Shown one piece after another: positions 1 to 6,305 of a stretch of DNA of 7,836 nt; positions within the stretch are counted from its first letter, which is position 1, and every line of letters begins with the position of its first letter. Both the position numbers and the translations under genes were made by a program. The notes below the pieces were generated by a model that saw only the letters and a program-made list of their open reading frames with translations, was not told where the DNA came from and ran no database searches. Source of the DNA: an uncultured Megasphaera sp. (GTDB lineage: Bacteria > Bacillota > Negativicutes > Veillonellales > Megasphaeraceae); NCBI GenBank assembly GCA_900548635.1, contig URLP01000086.1, positions 1 to 7,836 on the forward strand. The letters run 5' to 3'.

Positions 1-261
1 CAACAGGCACCTGTCCCTAAGCCGGTGCCGTCTCCTAAGCAGCCTGCCCCGGCGGCTCCTTTGCCGCACGTGCCGCAAGGCCGCGTCCCGCTGGAAGCCG
101 CTGCCGCCGTGCGCGTACCGCAGCGCGTTCGTCCGGCCGGCTGGAGCCAGCTGCCGCCGCAGGCGCGGGACATCTATGCGGGCATCGTTTGGTCGGAAAT
201 TTTGCAGGAACCCCTTGCTTACCGCAGGGGTTATATAAAAAACAGTAGAGAGGATTTATAA
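1..261 (+). CDS. Unrecognised proline-rich protein, C-terminal fragment
   Basis: The frame is open from the first base and ends at TAA 259-261, so this is the last 86 codons of a gene that begins upstream of the window. The visible part starts with a low-complexity stretch rich in Pro, Ala, Gln and Lys (about 30 residues), then an Arg/Val/Pro-rich segment. It ends in a more ordered tail of about 40 residues containing PPQARDIYAGIVWSEILQEP and finishing with basic and acidic residues. The proline-rich part looks like a linker and the tail like a short helix. I do not recognise the family. From memory only, an I-x-x-S-E-I-L-x-x-P tail resembles the ends of some uncharacterised Firmicute proteins. 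The stop lies 2 nt before the next ATG, and the ribosome binding site of the hydrolase lies inside this gene's last codons, so the two are probably co-transcribed and translationally coupled. That it is coding is likely; its function is unknown. Confidence 0.6.
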   Translation, partial: QQAPVPKPVPSPKQPAPAAPLPHVPQGRVPLEAAAAVRVPQRVRPAGWSQLPPQARDIYAGIVWSEILQEPLAYRRGYIKNSREDL

Positions 262-263
262 GC

Positions 264-995
264 ATGATTGAAGAAAAAGAAGTAGGTATCAAAGGTATCC
301 CGGGCTTGGTCATCACGTCCGGCGAAAAAGCGAAAGGCGTCGTCCTGTTTTATCACGGCTGGTCGTCGCAGAAGGAATTCCAGGCCGTCCGCGGCCGTAT
401 CCTGGCTTCGTACGGCTACGATGTTGTCATTCCCGACGCCGTCAACCACGGCCACCGCGGTACGCTGGACTACGAAAGCAAGACCGCCTATTCTGATTTT
501 TGGCAGACCATCTTCCAGAACCTGACGGAAGTACCGCTGATGCTGGAATATATCCAGGAAAACTGGCCTGATACGCCTATTGCTGTCATGGGCCATTCCA
601 TGGGCGGCTTCACGGCTCTCGGCGCCCTGAGCCTGTTCAAAGAATTCAAGACGGGCATCGTCATGAACGGCTCGGGCTGGTGGGATGAATCGGACCGCCG
701 CTTCCGCGCGGCCCTGCACATCGAAAAGCCGAGGGCTTACCGCTTCCTGCAGATGCAGTTTAGAACGATGGATCCCTATACCCATATGGACCGCCTCAGC
801 GGCCGTTCGCTCCTGTCCCTGCGCGGCGGCGCCGACGATGTCGTCGACGGGGCGGCTCAGGAACTCTATTTGGAAAAACTGGGCCAGCGCACGGACGTCA
901 AGACCCAGTCCATCGTCTATGACGATCTCGGCCATTTCGTGACGACGAACATGATGGGCGACGCCGTGAACTGGCTCCAGAGTGAACTCCATTAA
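264..995 (+). CDS. Alpha/beta hydrolase (esterase/dienelactone-hydrolase-like)
   Basis: This 243-residue protein has the core of the alpha/beta hydrolase fold. The oxyanion-hole HG is at residues 31-32 (FYHGWSS). The nucleophile elbow GHSMGG places the catalytic serine at Ser112. An acidic residue follows a strand at Asp191/Asp192 (GGADDVV), and the catalytic histidine is His224 (DLGHF). There is no signal peptide or membrane segment, so it should be cytoplasmic. The order and spacing of the triad and the length fit the small prolyl-oligopeptidase/dienelactone hydrolase group that includes Bacillus YitV-type esterases. The substrate cannot be read from the sequence; carboxyl-ester cleavage is a family-level inference. 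The ATG at 264 is preceded by GAGAGGA around 248-254 and lies 2 nt after the upstream stop, suggesting an operon with that gene. No GC-rich terminator follows directly; only a weak AT-rich inverted repeat (995-1001 with 1009-1015) is visible. Confidence 0.9.
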   Translation: MIEEKEVGIKGIPGLVITSGEKAKGVVLFYHGWSSQKEFQAVRGRILASYGYDVVIPDAVNHGHRGTLDYESKTAYSDFWQTIFQNLTEVPLMLEYIQENWPDTPIAVMGHSMGGFTALGALSLFKEFKTGIVMNGSGWWDESDRRFRAALHIEKPRAYRFLQMQFRTMDPYTHMDRLSGRSLLSLRGGADDVVDGAAQELYLEKLGQRTDVKTQSIVYDDLGHFVTTNMMGDAVNWLQSELH

Positions 996-1077
996 AGAAA
1001 ATGACGATTTTTCTTAAAAGCCATTAACGGTTAAACCTTTTATCTCTAATAAAATTTAAATAAGTTACAAAATATAC

Positions 1078-1105
1078 TTTACAAGTTTAAAATAAGGCGT
1101 ATAAT
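1078..1105 (+). promoter_or_regulatory. Sigma-A-type promoter upstream of the amino acid permease
   Basis: A -35-like TTTACA (1078-1083) is followed by a 16-nt spacer and a perfect -10 TATAAT (1100-1105). The flanks are strongly AT-rich from about 1035, like an UP element. Transcription should start near 1111-1113, just before the hairpin at 1120-1172. An 11-nt near-palindrome, TTAAC-G-GTTAA (1024-1034), lies about 45 nt upstream of the -35 box and might be an operator; that is only a possibility. Confidence 0.65.
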
Positions 1106-1119
1106 GTAACCATAAACAG

Positions 1120-1180
1120 AAACCGCAAAGGCGCGGACACGTAAAATGCTTACGTTTCCGACTTTGCGGTTTTTGATTTT
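1120..1180 (+). terminator. Leader hairpin with T-run: intrinsic terminator or attenuator ahead of the permease
   Basis: Three nested stems can be read directly: 1120-1130 with 1162-1172 (11 bp, perfect), 1134-1137 with 1157-1160 (4 bp), and 1139-1144 with 1150-1155 (6 bp) around the loop AATGC. Only small internal loops separate them, giving about 21 bp in all. The 3' arm runs into TTTTTGATTTT (1170-1180), the layout of a rho-independent terminator. It lies about 8 nt downstream of the predicted start from the TATAAT promoter and before the permease start codon. It may therefore act as a leader attenuator, define a short RNA of about 65-70 nt, or stop readthrough from the upstream hydrolase. 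A short competing stem (CCGC 1123-1126 with GCGG 1133-1136) is possible but much weaker. No known riboswitch class was recognised. Confidence 0.6.
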
Positions 1181-1204
1181 AAGGGGATAAAAGGGGGAGT
1201 TCCT

Positions 1205-2692
1205 ATGACAAAGAACATTTTCCGAACGAAAAGTATTAATGAGTTCCTATCCGAGACCAAGCAGGACGGCGGCATGAACCGCGTTCTCGGGACCTTCGGC
1301 CTGACCATGCTGGGCATCGGCTGTATCGTCGGTACGGGGATTTTCGTCCTCACGGGTATCGCGGCGGCCAATTATTCCGGGCCGGCCCTAGTCATTTCCT
1401 TCATCATTGCCGCTCTGGCCTGCGGCTGTGCAGCTCTCTGCTATTCTGAATTCGCAGCCATGATTCCTGTCGCCGGCAGTGCTTATACATACGGTTACGT
1501 CGCCTTAGGCGAATTTTGGGCCTGGGTCATCGGCTGGGATTTGATTTTGGAATACACCTTGGCGCTGAGTGCCGTTTCCATCGGCTGGTCCGGCTACTTC
1601 GCCAATATCATGACGAACCTGGGACTGGTCCTGCCGAAAGCGCTGGTCACGGCACCGGAAGAAGGGGGCCTCATCAACCTGCCGGCCATGGCTATCATCT
1701 GGCTCATTACCTTGGTCAATATGAAAGGCATCACCCAGAGCTCGCTGGTCAATAATATCATCGTCGTCATCAAGCTGGCTGTCGTCGGCCTCTTCATCGC
1801 CCTCGGCGTAAGCCACGTCGAACCGGCGAACTGGACGCCCTTCATGCCTTACGGCTGGTCCGGCGTCTTCACAGGTGCATCGGTCATCTTCTTCGCCTAT
1901 ATCGGCTTCGACGCTGTTTCCACAGCCGCTGAAGAAGTTAAGAATCCGCAGAAAGATCTGCCCCGCGGCATTATCTTGTCCCTGATTATCTGCACGATTC
2001 TCTACATCGTCGTTTCGGCAATCCTCACAGGCATGGTTCCGTATCTGCAGTTCAAGACGACGGCCGCACCGGTTGCCTACGCCCTGCAGCTCGTCGGCTA
2101 CCACTGGGGTGCCGCTGCCGTTTCCGTCGGCGCTATCTGCGGTCTGACATCCGTCCTTCTCGTCATGTGCCTCGGCCAGAGCCGCATCCTCTTTGTTATG
2201 TCCCGTGACGGCCTGCTGCCGCGCTTCTTCGGCCACATCAACAAGACGACGAAGACGCCGGTCCGCAGCTCGCTCCTCGTCGCTGTCGTCTCGTCCATCC
2301 TGGCCGGCGTCGTTCCTATCGGCATCGTCGCGGAAATGGTCAATATCGGTACATTGGCTGCTTTTATCATCGTCTCCGCATCGGTCATCATCCTGCGCAA
2401 GAAAGCGCCGGACCGCATCCGTCCTTTCCGTTGCCCCTGCGTACCGCTGGTACCGATCCTTTCCATTATCTTCTGCGGCATCCTCGTCGTTATGCTGCCG
2501 ACAGTGACGCAGATCCGCTTTGTCGTCTGGCTGGCCATCGGCCTCTGCATCTACTTTGGCTATGGCTATAAGCACAGCGTCATCACCAAAGCCCGTCAGG
2601 GCAGTTTGAATACGGCTGTTCCGGCCATGCCGGCAGACGAAAAGGCCCCAGCAGGAACGCCGCAGGGTGCCCATTCCACCATTGAACACTGA
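1205..2692 (+). CDS. APC-superfamily amino acid permease (YfnA/CAT-like)
   Basis: This 495-residue integral membrane protein has the hallmarks of the amino acid-polyamine-organocation (APC) superfamily. The substrate-backbone-binding motif of TM1 is G-I-G-C-I-V-G-T-G-I-F at 37-47. A second signature, YIGFDAVSTAAEEVKNP (232-248), lies in TM6 and the loop after it, followed by DLPRGI. SRDGLLP (333-339) is the conserved loop after TM8. Hydrophobic segments are consistent with 12 membrane spans, with the termini in the cytoplasm. The tail after about residue 460 is polar, rich in Ala and Pro, and poorly conserved in type. The N-terminal SINEFLSET and the overall pattern match Bacillus YfnA and the bacterial cationic amino acid transporter group, which import amino acids by proton coupling. 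The exact substrate cannot be assigned. The ATG is preceded by GGGGGAG (1193-1199) with 5-nt spacing. It has its own promoter and leader hairpin upstream and a strong terminator downstream, so it is probably monocistronic. Confidence 0.9.
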   Translation: MTKNIFRTKSINEFLSETKQDGGMNRVLGTFGLTMLGIGCIVGTGIFVLTGIAAANYSGPALVISFIIAALACGCAALCYSEFAAMIPVAGSAYTYGYVALGEFWAWVIGWDLILEYTLALSAVSIGWSGYFANIMTNLGLVLPKALVTAPEEGGLINLPAMAIIWLITLVNMKGITQSSLVNNIIVVIKLAVVGLFIALGVSHVEPANWTPFMPYGWSGVFTGASVIFFAYIGFDAVSTAAEEVKNPQKDLPRGIILSLIICTILYIVVSAILTGMVPYLQFKTTAAPVAYALQLVGYHWGAAAVSVGAICGLTSVLLVMCLGQSRILFVMSRDGLLPRFFGHINKTTKTPVRSSLLVAVVSSILAGVVPIGIVAEMVNIGTLAAFIIVSASVIILRKKAPDRIRPFRCPCVPLVPILSIIFCGILVVMLPTVTQIRFVVWLAIGLCIYFGYGYKHSVITKARQGSLNTAVPAMPADEKAPAGTPQGAHSTIEH

Positions 2693-2712
2693 CGCATTCT
2701 ATATATCGAGTG

Positions 2713-2749
2713 AAAAAGCTCCGGCCTCTCCCCTGGCCGGAGCTTTTTC
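2713..2749 (+). terminator. Rho-independent terminator after the permease
   Basis: A perfect 14-bp inverted repeat (2713-2726 with 2735-2748) with a GC-rich core (GCTCCGGCC) and the 8-nt loop TCTCCCCT. The A-run before the stem pairs with the U-run after it, so it could also work on the minus strand. It lies 20 nt past the permease stop and separates the permease from the asparaginase gene. Confidence 0.92.
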
Positions 2750-2810
2750 TGCTTCTTCCTTGACTTTATCCTCGTCCTCACCCGTAGCCGCCGCCGTCAG
2801 ACTATGGAAG

Positions 2811-2822
2811 AAACGGCCGTTT
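2811..2822. promoter_or_regulatory. 12-bp perfect palindrome upstream of the asparaginase, possible operator
   Basis: AAACGGCCGTTT is a perfect dyad with no loop, placed about 53 nt before the asparaginase ATG. A TATATT element (2838-2843) follows 15 nt downstream and could be a -10 box, but no good -35 box sits at 17 nt; TTGTGA (2822-2827) is too close to it. A perfect 12-mer palindrome in a short regulatory spacer could bind a dimeric regulator, but chance is not excluded. Confidence 0.25.
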
Positions 2823-2874
2823 TGTGATAAAGTAAGGTATATTTGATTTCACTGAAAAAATAGGGGGAAAGAGG

Positions 2875-3849
2875 ATGGAAAAGAAGAAAATATACGTCTT
2901 GGCCTGCGGCGGTACGATTGCCGGCAAAGCCGCATCTGCCGATGATTTGACGGGCTACGCCGCCGGGCAGACGTCCATCGGCGAGCTCCTGGCCGCTGTG
3001 CCCCAGCTGGCGGACTATGCCGATGTAGAAGGCGAGCAGTTCTGCAATATCGACAGCTCTGACATGAGCGAAGATTTATGGCAGGCCCTGTCGCAGCGAG
3101 TCCAGGAAGTGGCGGACCGTGATGATGTAGACGGCATCGTCATCACGCACGGTACGGATACGATGGAAGAAACGGCATACTTCCTGCACCTGACGGTCCA
3201 CACGGTGAAGCCCATCGTCCTTACCGGTTCCATGCGGCCGGCGACGGCCATCAGCGCCGACGGGCCCCTGAATCTGTTGGAAGCCGTCCAGGCCGCGTCA
3301 TTCCCGGATTTAGGGCAGTACGGTGCCGTCATCGTCATGAACAGCACCATCCACAGTGCGCGCTTCGTCGAAAAGACCGACACGACCCACGCCGATACCT
3401 TCAAGGGACGGCAGCTGGGCTGCCTGGGCTGGATGCAGGACGGCCGGCCTTACATCTATCAAAAGCCTCTGCGCAAGCATACCTGGTCGTCGGCCCTGTC
3501 GAGCCCGAAAGTGCTGCCGCCTGTGGCCGTCGTCTACGCCTATGTCGGCCTGCGTGCGGCCGATGTCTGCGCCCTGGCCGAAGGCAAAGCGGGTCTGATC
3601 ATTGCCGGCCTCGGCCACGGCAAGATGCCGGCGCCTGTCTGGCAGGCCTTGCAGCCCCTCATGGAAAAAGGACTCGTCGTCGTCCGCGCTGCCCGCGCTT
3701 TAGGCGGCATGGTCACGCAGGTGCCGGCCTATGAAGGCACGGTCACGGCAGACAATCTGACGCCGCAGAAGGCGAAGATCCTCCTGCAGCTGGCCCTGGC
3801 GGCGACGCAGGATAAAAAGAAGATCCAGGCTATTTTCGACAACTACTAG
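2875..3849 (+). CDS. L-asparaginase, bacterial-type, cytoplasmic
   Basis: This 324-residue enzyme should hydrolyse L-asparagine to L-aspartate and ammonia. The two Thr signatures are present: CGGTIAG with nucleophile Thr14, and ITHGTDTMEET with Thr94-Asp95. By position against E. coli AnsB, Tyr28 matches Tyr25, Ser61 matches Ser58, and Lys167 (VEKTDTT) matches Lys162, so the whole catalytic set appears intact. Length matches the mature enzymes of the family (about 320-330). The N-terminus MEKKKIYVLACGG goes straight into the first strand with no signal peptide, so it should be cytoplasmic, unlike periplasmic AnsB. Whether it behaves as type I (low affinity) or type II cannot be decided from sequence alone, so no gene symbol is given. 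The ATG follows AGGGGG (2862-2867) at 7 nt. The upstream permease ends in a terminator, so this gene probably has its own promoter. After TAG 3847-3849 the frame meets TAA and TAG within 15 nt. No terminator is visible before the next gene. Confidence 0.94.
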   Translation: MEKKKIYVLACGGTIAGKAASADDLTGYAAGQTSIGELLAAVPQLADYADVEGEQFCNIDSSDMSEDLWQALSQRVQEVADRDDVDGIVITHGTDTMEETAYFLHLTVHTVKPIVLTGSMRPATAISADGPLNLLEAVQAASFPDLGQYGAVIVMNSTIHSARFVEKTDTTHADTFKGRQLGCLGWMQDGRPYIYQKPLRKHTWSSALSSPKVLPPVAVVYAYVGLRAADVCALAEGKAGLIIAGLGHGKMPAPVWQALQPLMEKGLVVVRAARALGGMVTQVPAYEGTVTADNLTPQKAKILLQLALAATQDKKKIQAIFDNY

Positions 3850-3946
3850 CTACTAGCTTAATAGGGCTGGGTGTGATAGAATAAATAAGATAAGTATGCA
3901 GGAAATGTATCCTTTACCATAAGCGAATAGATGGGAGAGAAGTATC

Positions 3947-4975
3947 ATGAAAAAATACAAAAAATTAATCGTCCTCACAGCTCTGACGGCAGCGCTCGGC
4001 ACCTCGGCTTTTGCCGCCAATACGGGTATTACGGATATCAGCAACTACTGGGGCAAAGATGCCATCCAGTATTTCTATACCAACCACTACATCAGCGGCA
4101 CGAACGGCCAGTTCCGCCCGAATGAAGACATCACCCGCGAAGGCGCGGCCTCTATCATCAACAACATGATCGGCGAAGATTCCAAAGTCAAGACGACGAA
4201 CTTCAGCGATGTCAAGGGCCGCTGGTCCGAACGCGCCATCGCTTCCCTCGTCGACAAGCAGATCATGAACGGCTACAGCAACGGTACCTTCAAGCCGGAA
4301 CAGAAGATCACGCGTGAAGAATTCGCCGTCATCGCCTATAACTATATGACCTACAAAGGCATGAGCACCCTCGAAGGCTCGACGCATTACGCCGACGAAG
4401 CCAAGATTTCCAGCTGGGCCCGCCAAGCCGTCGATGCCCTGGCCGCTGCGGGCTATATGAAAGGCGGCAATTACAACATGTTCAACCCGAAACAGTACGT
4501 CACCCGCGGTGAAGCCGTCAACGTCCTCTACCGCATCATGACGGGCGTCAAAGAAACGACGCAGAGCCAGGACGGCCTGGAAGCAAAAGCTTTCAAGGAT
4601 ATTAAAGACGTCTACGGTTCCGTCAAATCTTTTGCCGGTGACGGCATCATGTACTGGCAGGGCGACAAGCTCCACATCGGCGTCAAGAATGCCCAGAACC
4701 AGCAGAAATTGGCTGACGCCATTGCAGCGGACAAAGATATCCCGGCTGAATCGGTCTATGTCCAGAAATCGACATACAGCTATGACGACTACAAGAATCT
4801 CATGGCCCAGGCTGAAAAAATCTATAAAGCGACGGAACCGACCAATGCGACGGTCACGACGGAACCGGATTATCTCAACGAAAAAGTTGTCCTTACGGTC
4901 AGCTCCATTTCCAAAGAAACGCAGAACAACCTTAACAAAGCGCTCGGCAGTGCTCTGCGCATCGTCATTCAGTAA
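3947..4975 (+). CDS. Secreted S-layer homology protein with three SLH repeats (first of a tandem pair)
   Basis: The 342-residue product starts with a typical Sec signal peptide: basic KKYKK, a hydrophobic core, and likely cleavage after AFA at about residue 23. Three SLH repeats follow at about 29-75, 87-133 and 148-197. Each ends in the family motif in modified form: ITREGAA (62-68), ITREEFA (121-127) and VTRGEAV (185-191). Repeat 2 also has the typical NGYSNGTFKPEQ. SLH repeats bind cell-wall carbohydrate or, in Negativicutes, polyamine-modified peptidoglycan, so the protein is probably anchored to the wall in the periplasm. There is no lipobox and no outer-membrane beta-barrel, so it is not an OmpM-type porin. 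Residues 223-342 form a separate C-terminal domain starting YGSV, with YWQGDKLHIG and PDYLNEKVVLTV. It is shared with the next gene and is of unknown function. The ATG at 3947 follows GGGAGAG (3933-3939) at 7 nt. The next gene begins 21 nt after the stop, so the two are probably one operon. Confidence 0.92.
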   Translation: MKKYKKLIVLTALTAALGTSAFAANTGITDISNYWGKDAIQYFYTNHYISGTNGQFRPNEDITREGAASIINNMIGEDSKVKTTNFSDVKGRWSERAIASLVDKQIMNGYSNGTFKPEQKITREEFAVIAYNYMTYKGMSTLEGSTHYADEAKISSWARQAVDALAAAGYMKGGNYNMFNPKQYVTRGEAVNVLYRIMTGVKETTQSQDGLEAKAFKDIKDVYGSVKSFAGDGIMYWQGDKLHIGVKNAQNQQKLADAIAADKDIPAESVYVQKSTYSYDDYKNLMAQAEKIYKATEPTNATVTTEPDYLNEKVVLTVSSISKETQNNLNKALGSALRIVIQ

Positions 4976-4996
4976 GCCCGGAAGAGGAGGGATTTC

Positions 4997-6196
4997 ATGG
5001 TACGGAATAAAATCGCAGCCTTTTTGGCAGCCGCGGCCTTTTTCTCGGTCAGTGCCGTTTCGGCCGCTGCCCCTTATACGGATCTGGGCAGCCTGACAGA
5101 CCGCGCCGCTGTCGATTACCTCTATGATACGCAGTGCCTGACCTTTGTGACGGGTACTGCCTTTGAACCGGACCGCGTCCTGACGCGGGGCGAACTGGCC
5201 CAGCTTCTCTACAACAGTGCGGCCAACATCCCTCTCGCGGCAGCTTCGGCCTATAAGGACGTACCTGCCGGGACGGCCGGCGATGCCATGAACAGCGTCG
5301 CCGCTCAAGGTATCCTGACAGGCTATCAGGACGGCAGTTTCCAGCCCGATACGCCCGTGACGCGGGAAGAATTTGCCAGTGTCATCTACCGCTACCTGCA
5401 GTACAACCATCTGGCCGATCCGGACCAAAACGTCAAGGCCTATGCTGATGAAGCTTCTGTATCGCCTTCATACACGCAGGCTGTCGATGTCCTGCACAGC
5501 AAGAATATCATGGTGCCGGCAGACAACTATTTCCGTCCCAAAGAAGGGATGACGCGGGCTGATGCAGCGCAGGTCTTCTACCGCCTCATGCATTCCGATG
5601 CGTCTTACACGTCCCATGTCCAGATCGAATCGGAAGTCATCCCCCTGATCAACGCCGAATACGGCTCGGTTCCTCTCTATTTCCGCAGAGGCACGCTGTA
5701 CTGGGACGGCGATACGTTGGTCCTGGGCATCAAAGGCGCACCGAGCAAATACCTCAAAAAGCGCATTGCTTCTGAAGTCTCCAAGCCTGAAGCCGTCAAG
5801 ATCCGGCCCGTCTCCCTCAGCCACAGCGACTACAGCCAGCTCATGACCAAGGCCATCCACTGCGTCGTCGACAGTGAAGGCGTTCAGAACTACGTCGGTG
5901 CCGTTCCGGATTACGTCAACGAACAGATTGTCCTCACGGTCCAGCACCCGGTCAGCAAGGCGACGCTTGATGAACTCGCCAAGCGCGTCGGCGCCGGACG
6001 GGTCCGCTTGGAAACGGCTCCCGTCGCCGGCAAACAGGCCATCGTCCAGGTCGCCGGCAAGAGTGACGAAACGGCAGATACCGTGAGCACGACAGAAAAA
6101 GATACGAAGAAAGAAACAAAGCAGCTCTACTCCAAACTCCTCGACGATGCCACGTCGAGCGCCATCACCTCCGTACAGAACGACGTGATGAAGTGA
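4997..6196 (+). CDS. Secreted S-layer homology protein with three SLH repeats (second of a tandem pair)
   Basis: This 399-residue product is a paralogue of its upstream neighbour. It has a signal peptide (MVRNK then a hydrophobic Ala/Phe/Val core, cleavage around VSAAA, residue 23-25). Three SLH repeats follow at about 28-73, 86-133 and 150-198, with motifs LTRGELA (62-68), VTREEFA (121-127) and MTRADAA (185-191), and TGYQDGSFQPD in repeat 2. Residues 222-341 match the partner's C-terminal domain: YGSV at 222, LYWDGDTLVLGIK at 234-246, and PDYVNEQIVLTV at 304-315. It differs by an extra tail of nearly 60 residues (about 343-399) rich in Lys, Thr, Ser and Asp, predicted to be polar and partly helical. 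It should be exported and bound to peptidoglycan by its SLH repeats. The start is fixed by GAGGAGGG (4984-4991) 5 nt before ATG, a very strong ribosome binding site that suggests translation independent of the upstream gene. Transcription should end at the nested palindrome just downstream. Confidence 0.92.
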   Translation: MVRNKIAAFLAAAAFFSVSAVSAAAPYTDLGSLTDRAAVDYLYDTQCLTFVTGTAFEPDRVLTRGELAQLLYNSAANIPLAAASAYKDVPAGTAGDAMNSVAAQGILTGYQDGSFQPDTPVTREEFASVIYRYLQYNHLADPDQNVKAYADEASVSPSYTQAVDVLHSKNIMVPADNYFRPKEGMTRADAAQVFYRLMHSDASYTSHVQIESEVIPLINAEYGSVPLYFRRGTLYWDGDTLVLGIKGAPSKYLKKRIASEVSKPEAVKIRPVSLSHSDYSQLMTKAIHCVVDSEGVQNYVGAVPDYVNEQIVLTVQHPVSKATLDELAKRVGAGRVRLETAPVAGKQAIVQVAGKSDETADTVSTTEKDTKKETKQLYSKLLDDATSSAITSVQNDVMK

Positions 6197-6201
6197 TGAG
6201 A

Positions 6202-6305
6202 AAACGGGCTCACTGGCGCATCGCCCTGTAAAAAGCAACCCCTCAGTCAGCATAGCTGACTGAGGGGTTGCTTTTGATGGTGGCGATGCGTAAGCGAGCC
6301 CGTTT
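6202..6305. repeat. 104-nt nested palindrome between convergent genes
   Basis: Three collinear inverted repeats share one centre. The outer arm is AAACGGGCTC 6202-6211 with GAGCCCGTTT 6296-6305 (10 bp). The middle arm is CGCATCGCC 6217-6225 with GGCGATGCG 6282-6290 (9 bp). The inner arm is 6231-6251 with 6255-6275 (21 bp). All three are perfect, separated by unpaired loops of 5-6 nt on each side. The outer 3' arm runs into TTTATTTTTTTT (6303-6314), so the whole structure can also act as a second terminator for plus-strand transcripts. Confidence 0.85.
6231..6276. terminator. Bidirectional rho-independent terminator for the SLH operon and the HAD phosphatase
   Basis: The inner arm of the nested palindrome is a perfect 21-bp stem (6231-6251 with 6255-6275) with the 3-nt loop ATA. 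The core is GCAACCCCTCAGTCAGC, flanked by A-runs and T-runs on both sides. Read on the plus strand it ends in TTTT (6272-6275); read on the minus strand it ends in TTTTT (6235-6231 region). It lies 35 nt after the second SLH gene and downstream of the minus-strand phosphatase, so it can stop both converging transcripts. Confidence 0.92.

Noticed and set aside
231..992. A 253-codon minus-strand frame opposite the alpha/beta hydrolase
   Set aside because: The plus strand has the full catalytic triad and a ribosome binding site; the minus frame has neither a domain nor a start signal.
995..1015. AAGAAAA / TTTTCTT inverted repeat right after the hydrolase stop
   Set aside because: A 7-bp pairing of almost only A and T would be too weak to act as a terminator by itself.
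1505..2689. A 394-codon minus-strand frame opposite the permease
   Set aside because: The product is an Asp/Arg-rich low-complexity chain, the typical complement of a GC-rich membrane protein gene.
3845..3858. Tandem ACTAGCT ACTAGCT at the asparaginase stop
   Set aside because: Only two 7-nt copies, best explained as chance around stop codons; no sign of an attachment site or target duplication.
3965..5428. A 487-codon open frame on the minus strand opposite both SLH genes
   Set aside because: It is antisense to two genes with signal peptides, SLH repeats and good ribosome binding sites, and shows no recognisable domain. Both SLH genes are in the same frame, and their codon bias keeps the opposite frame free of stops.
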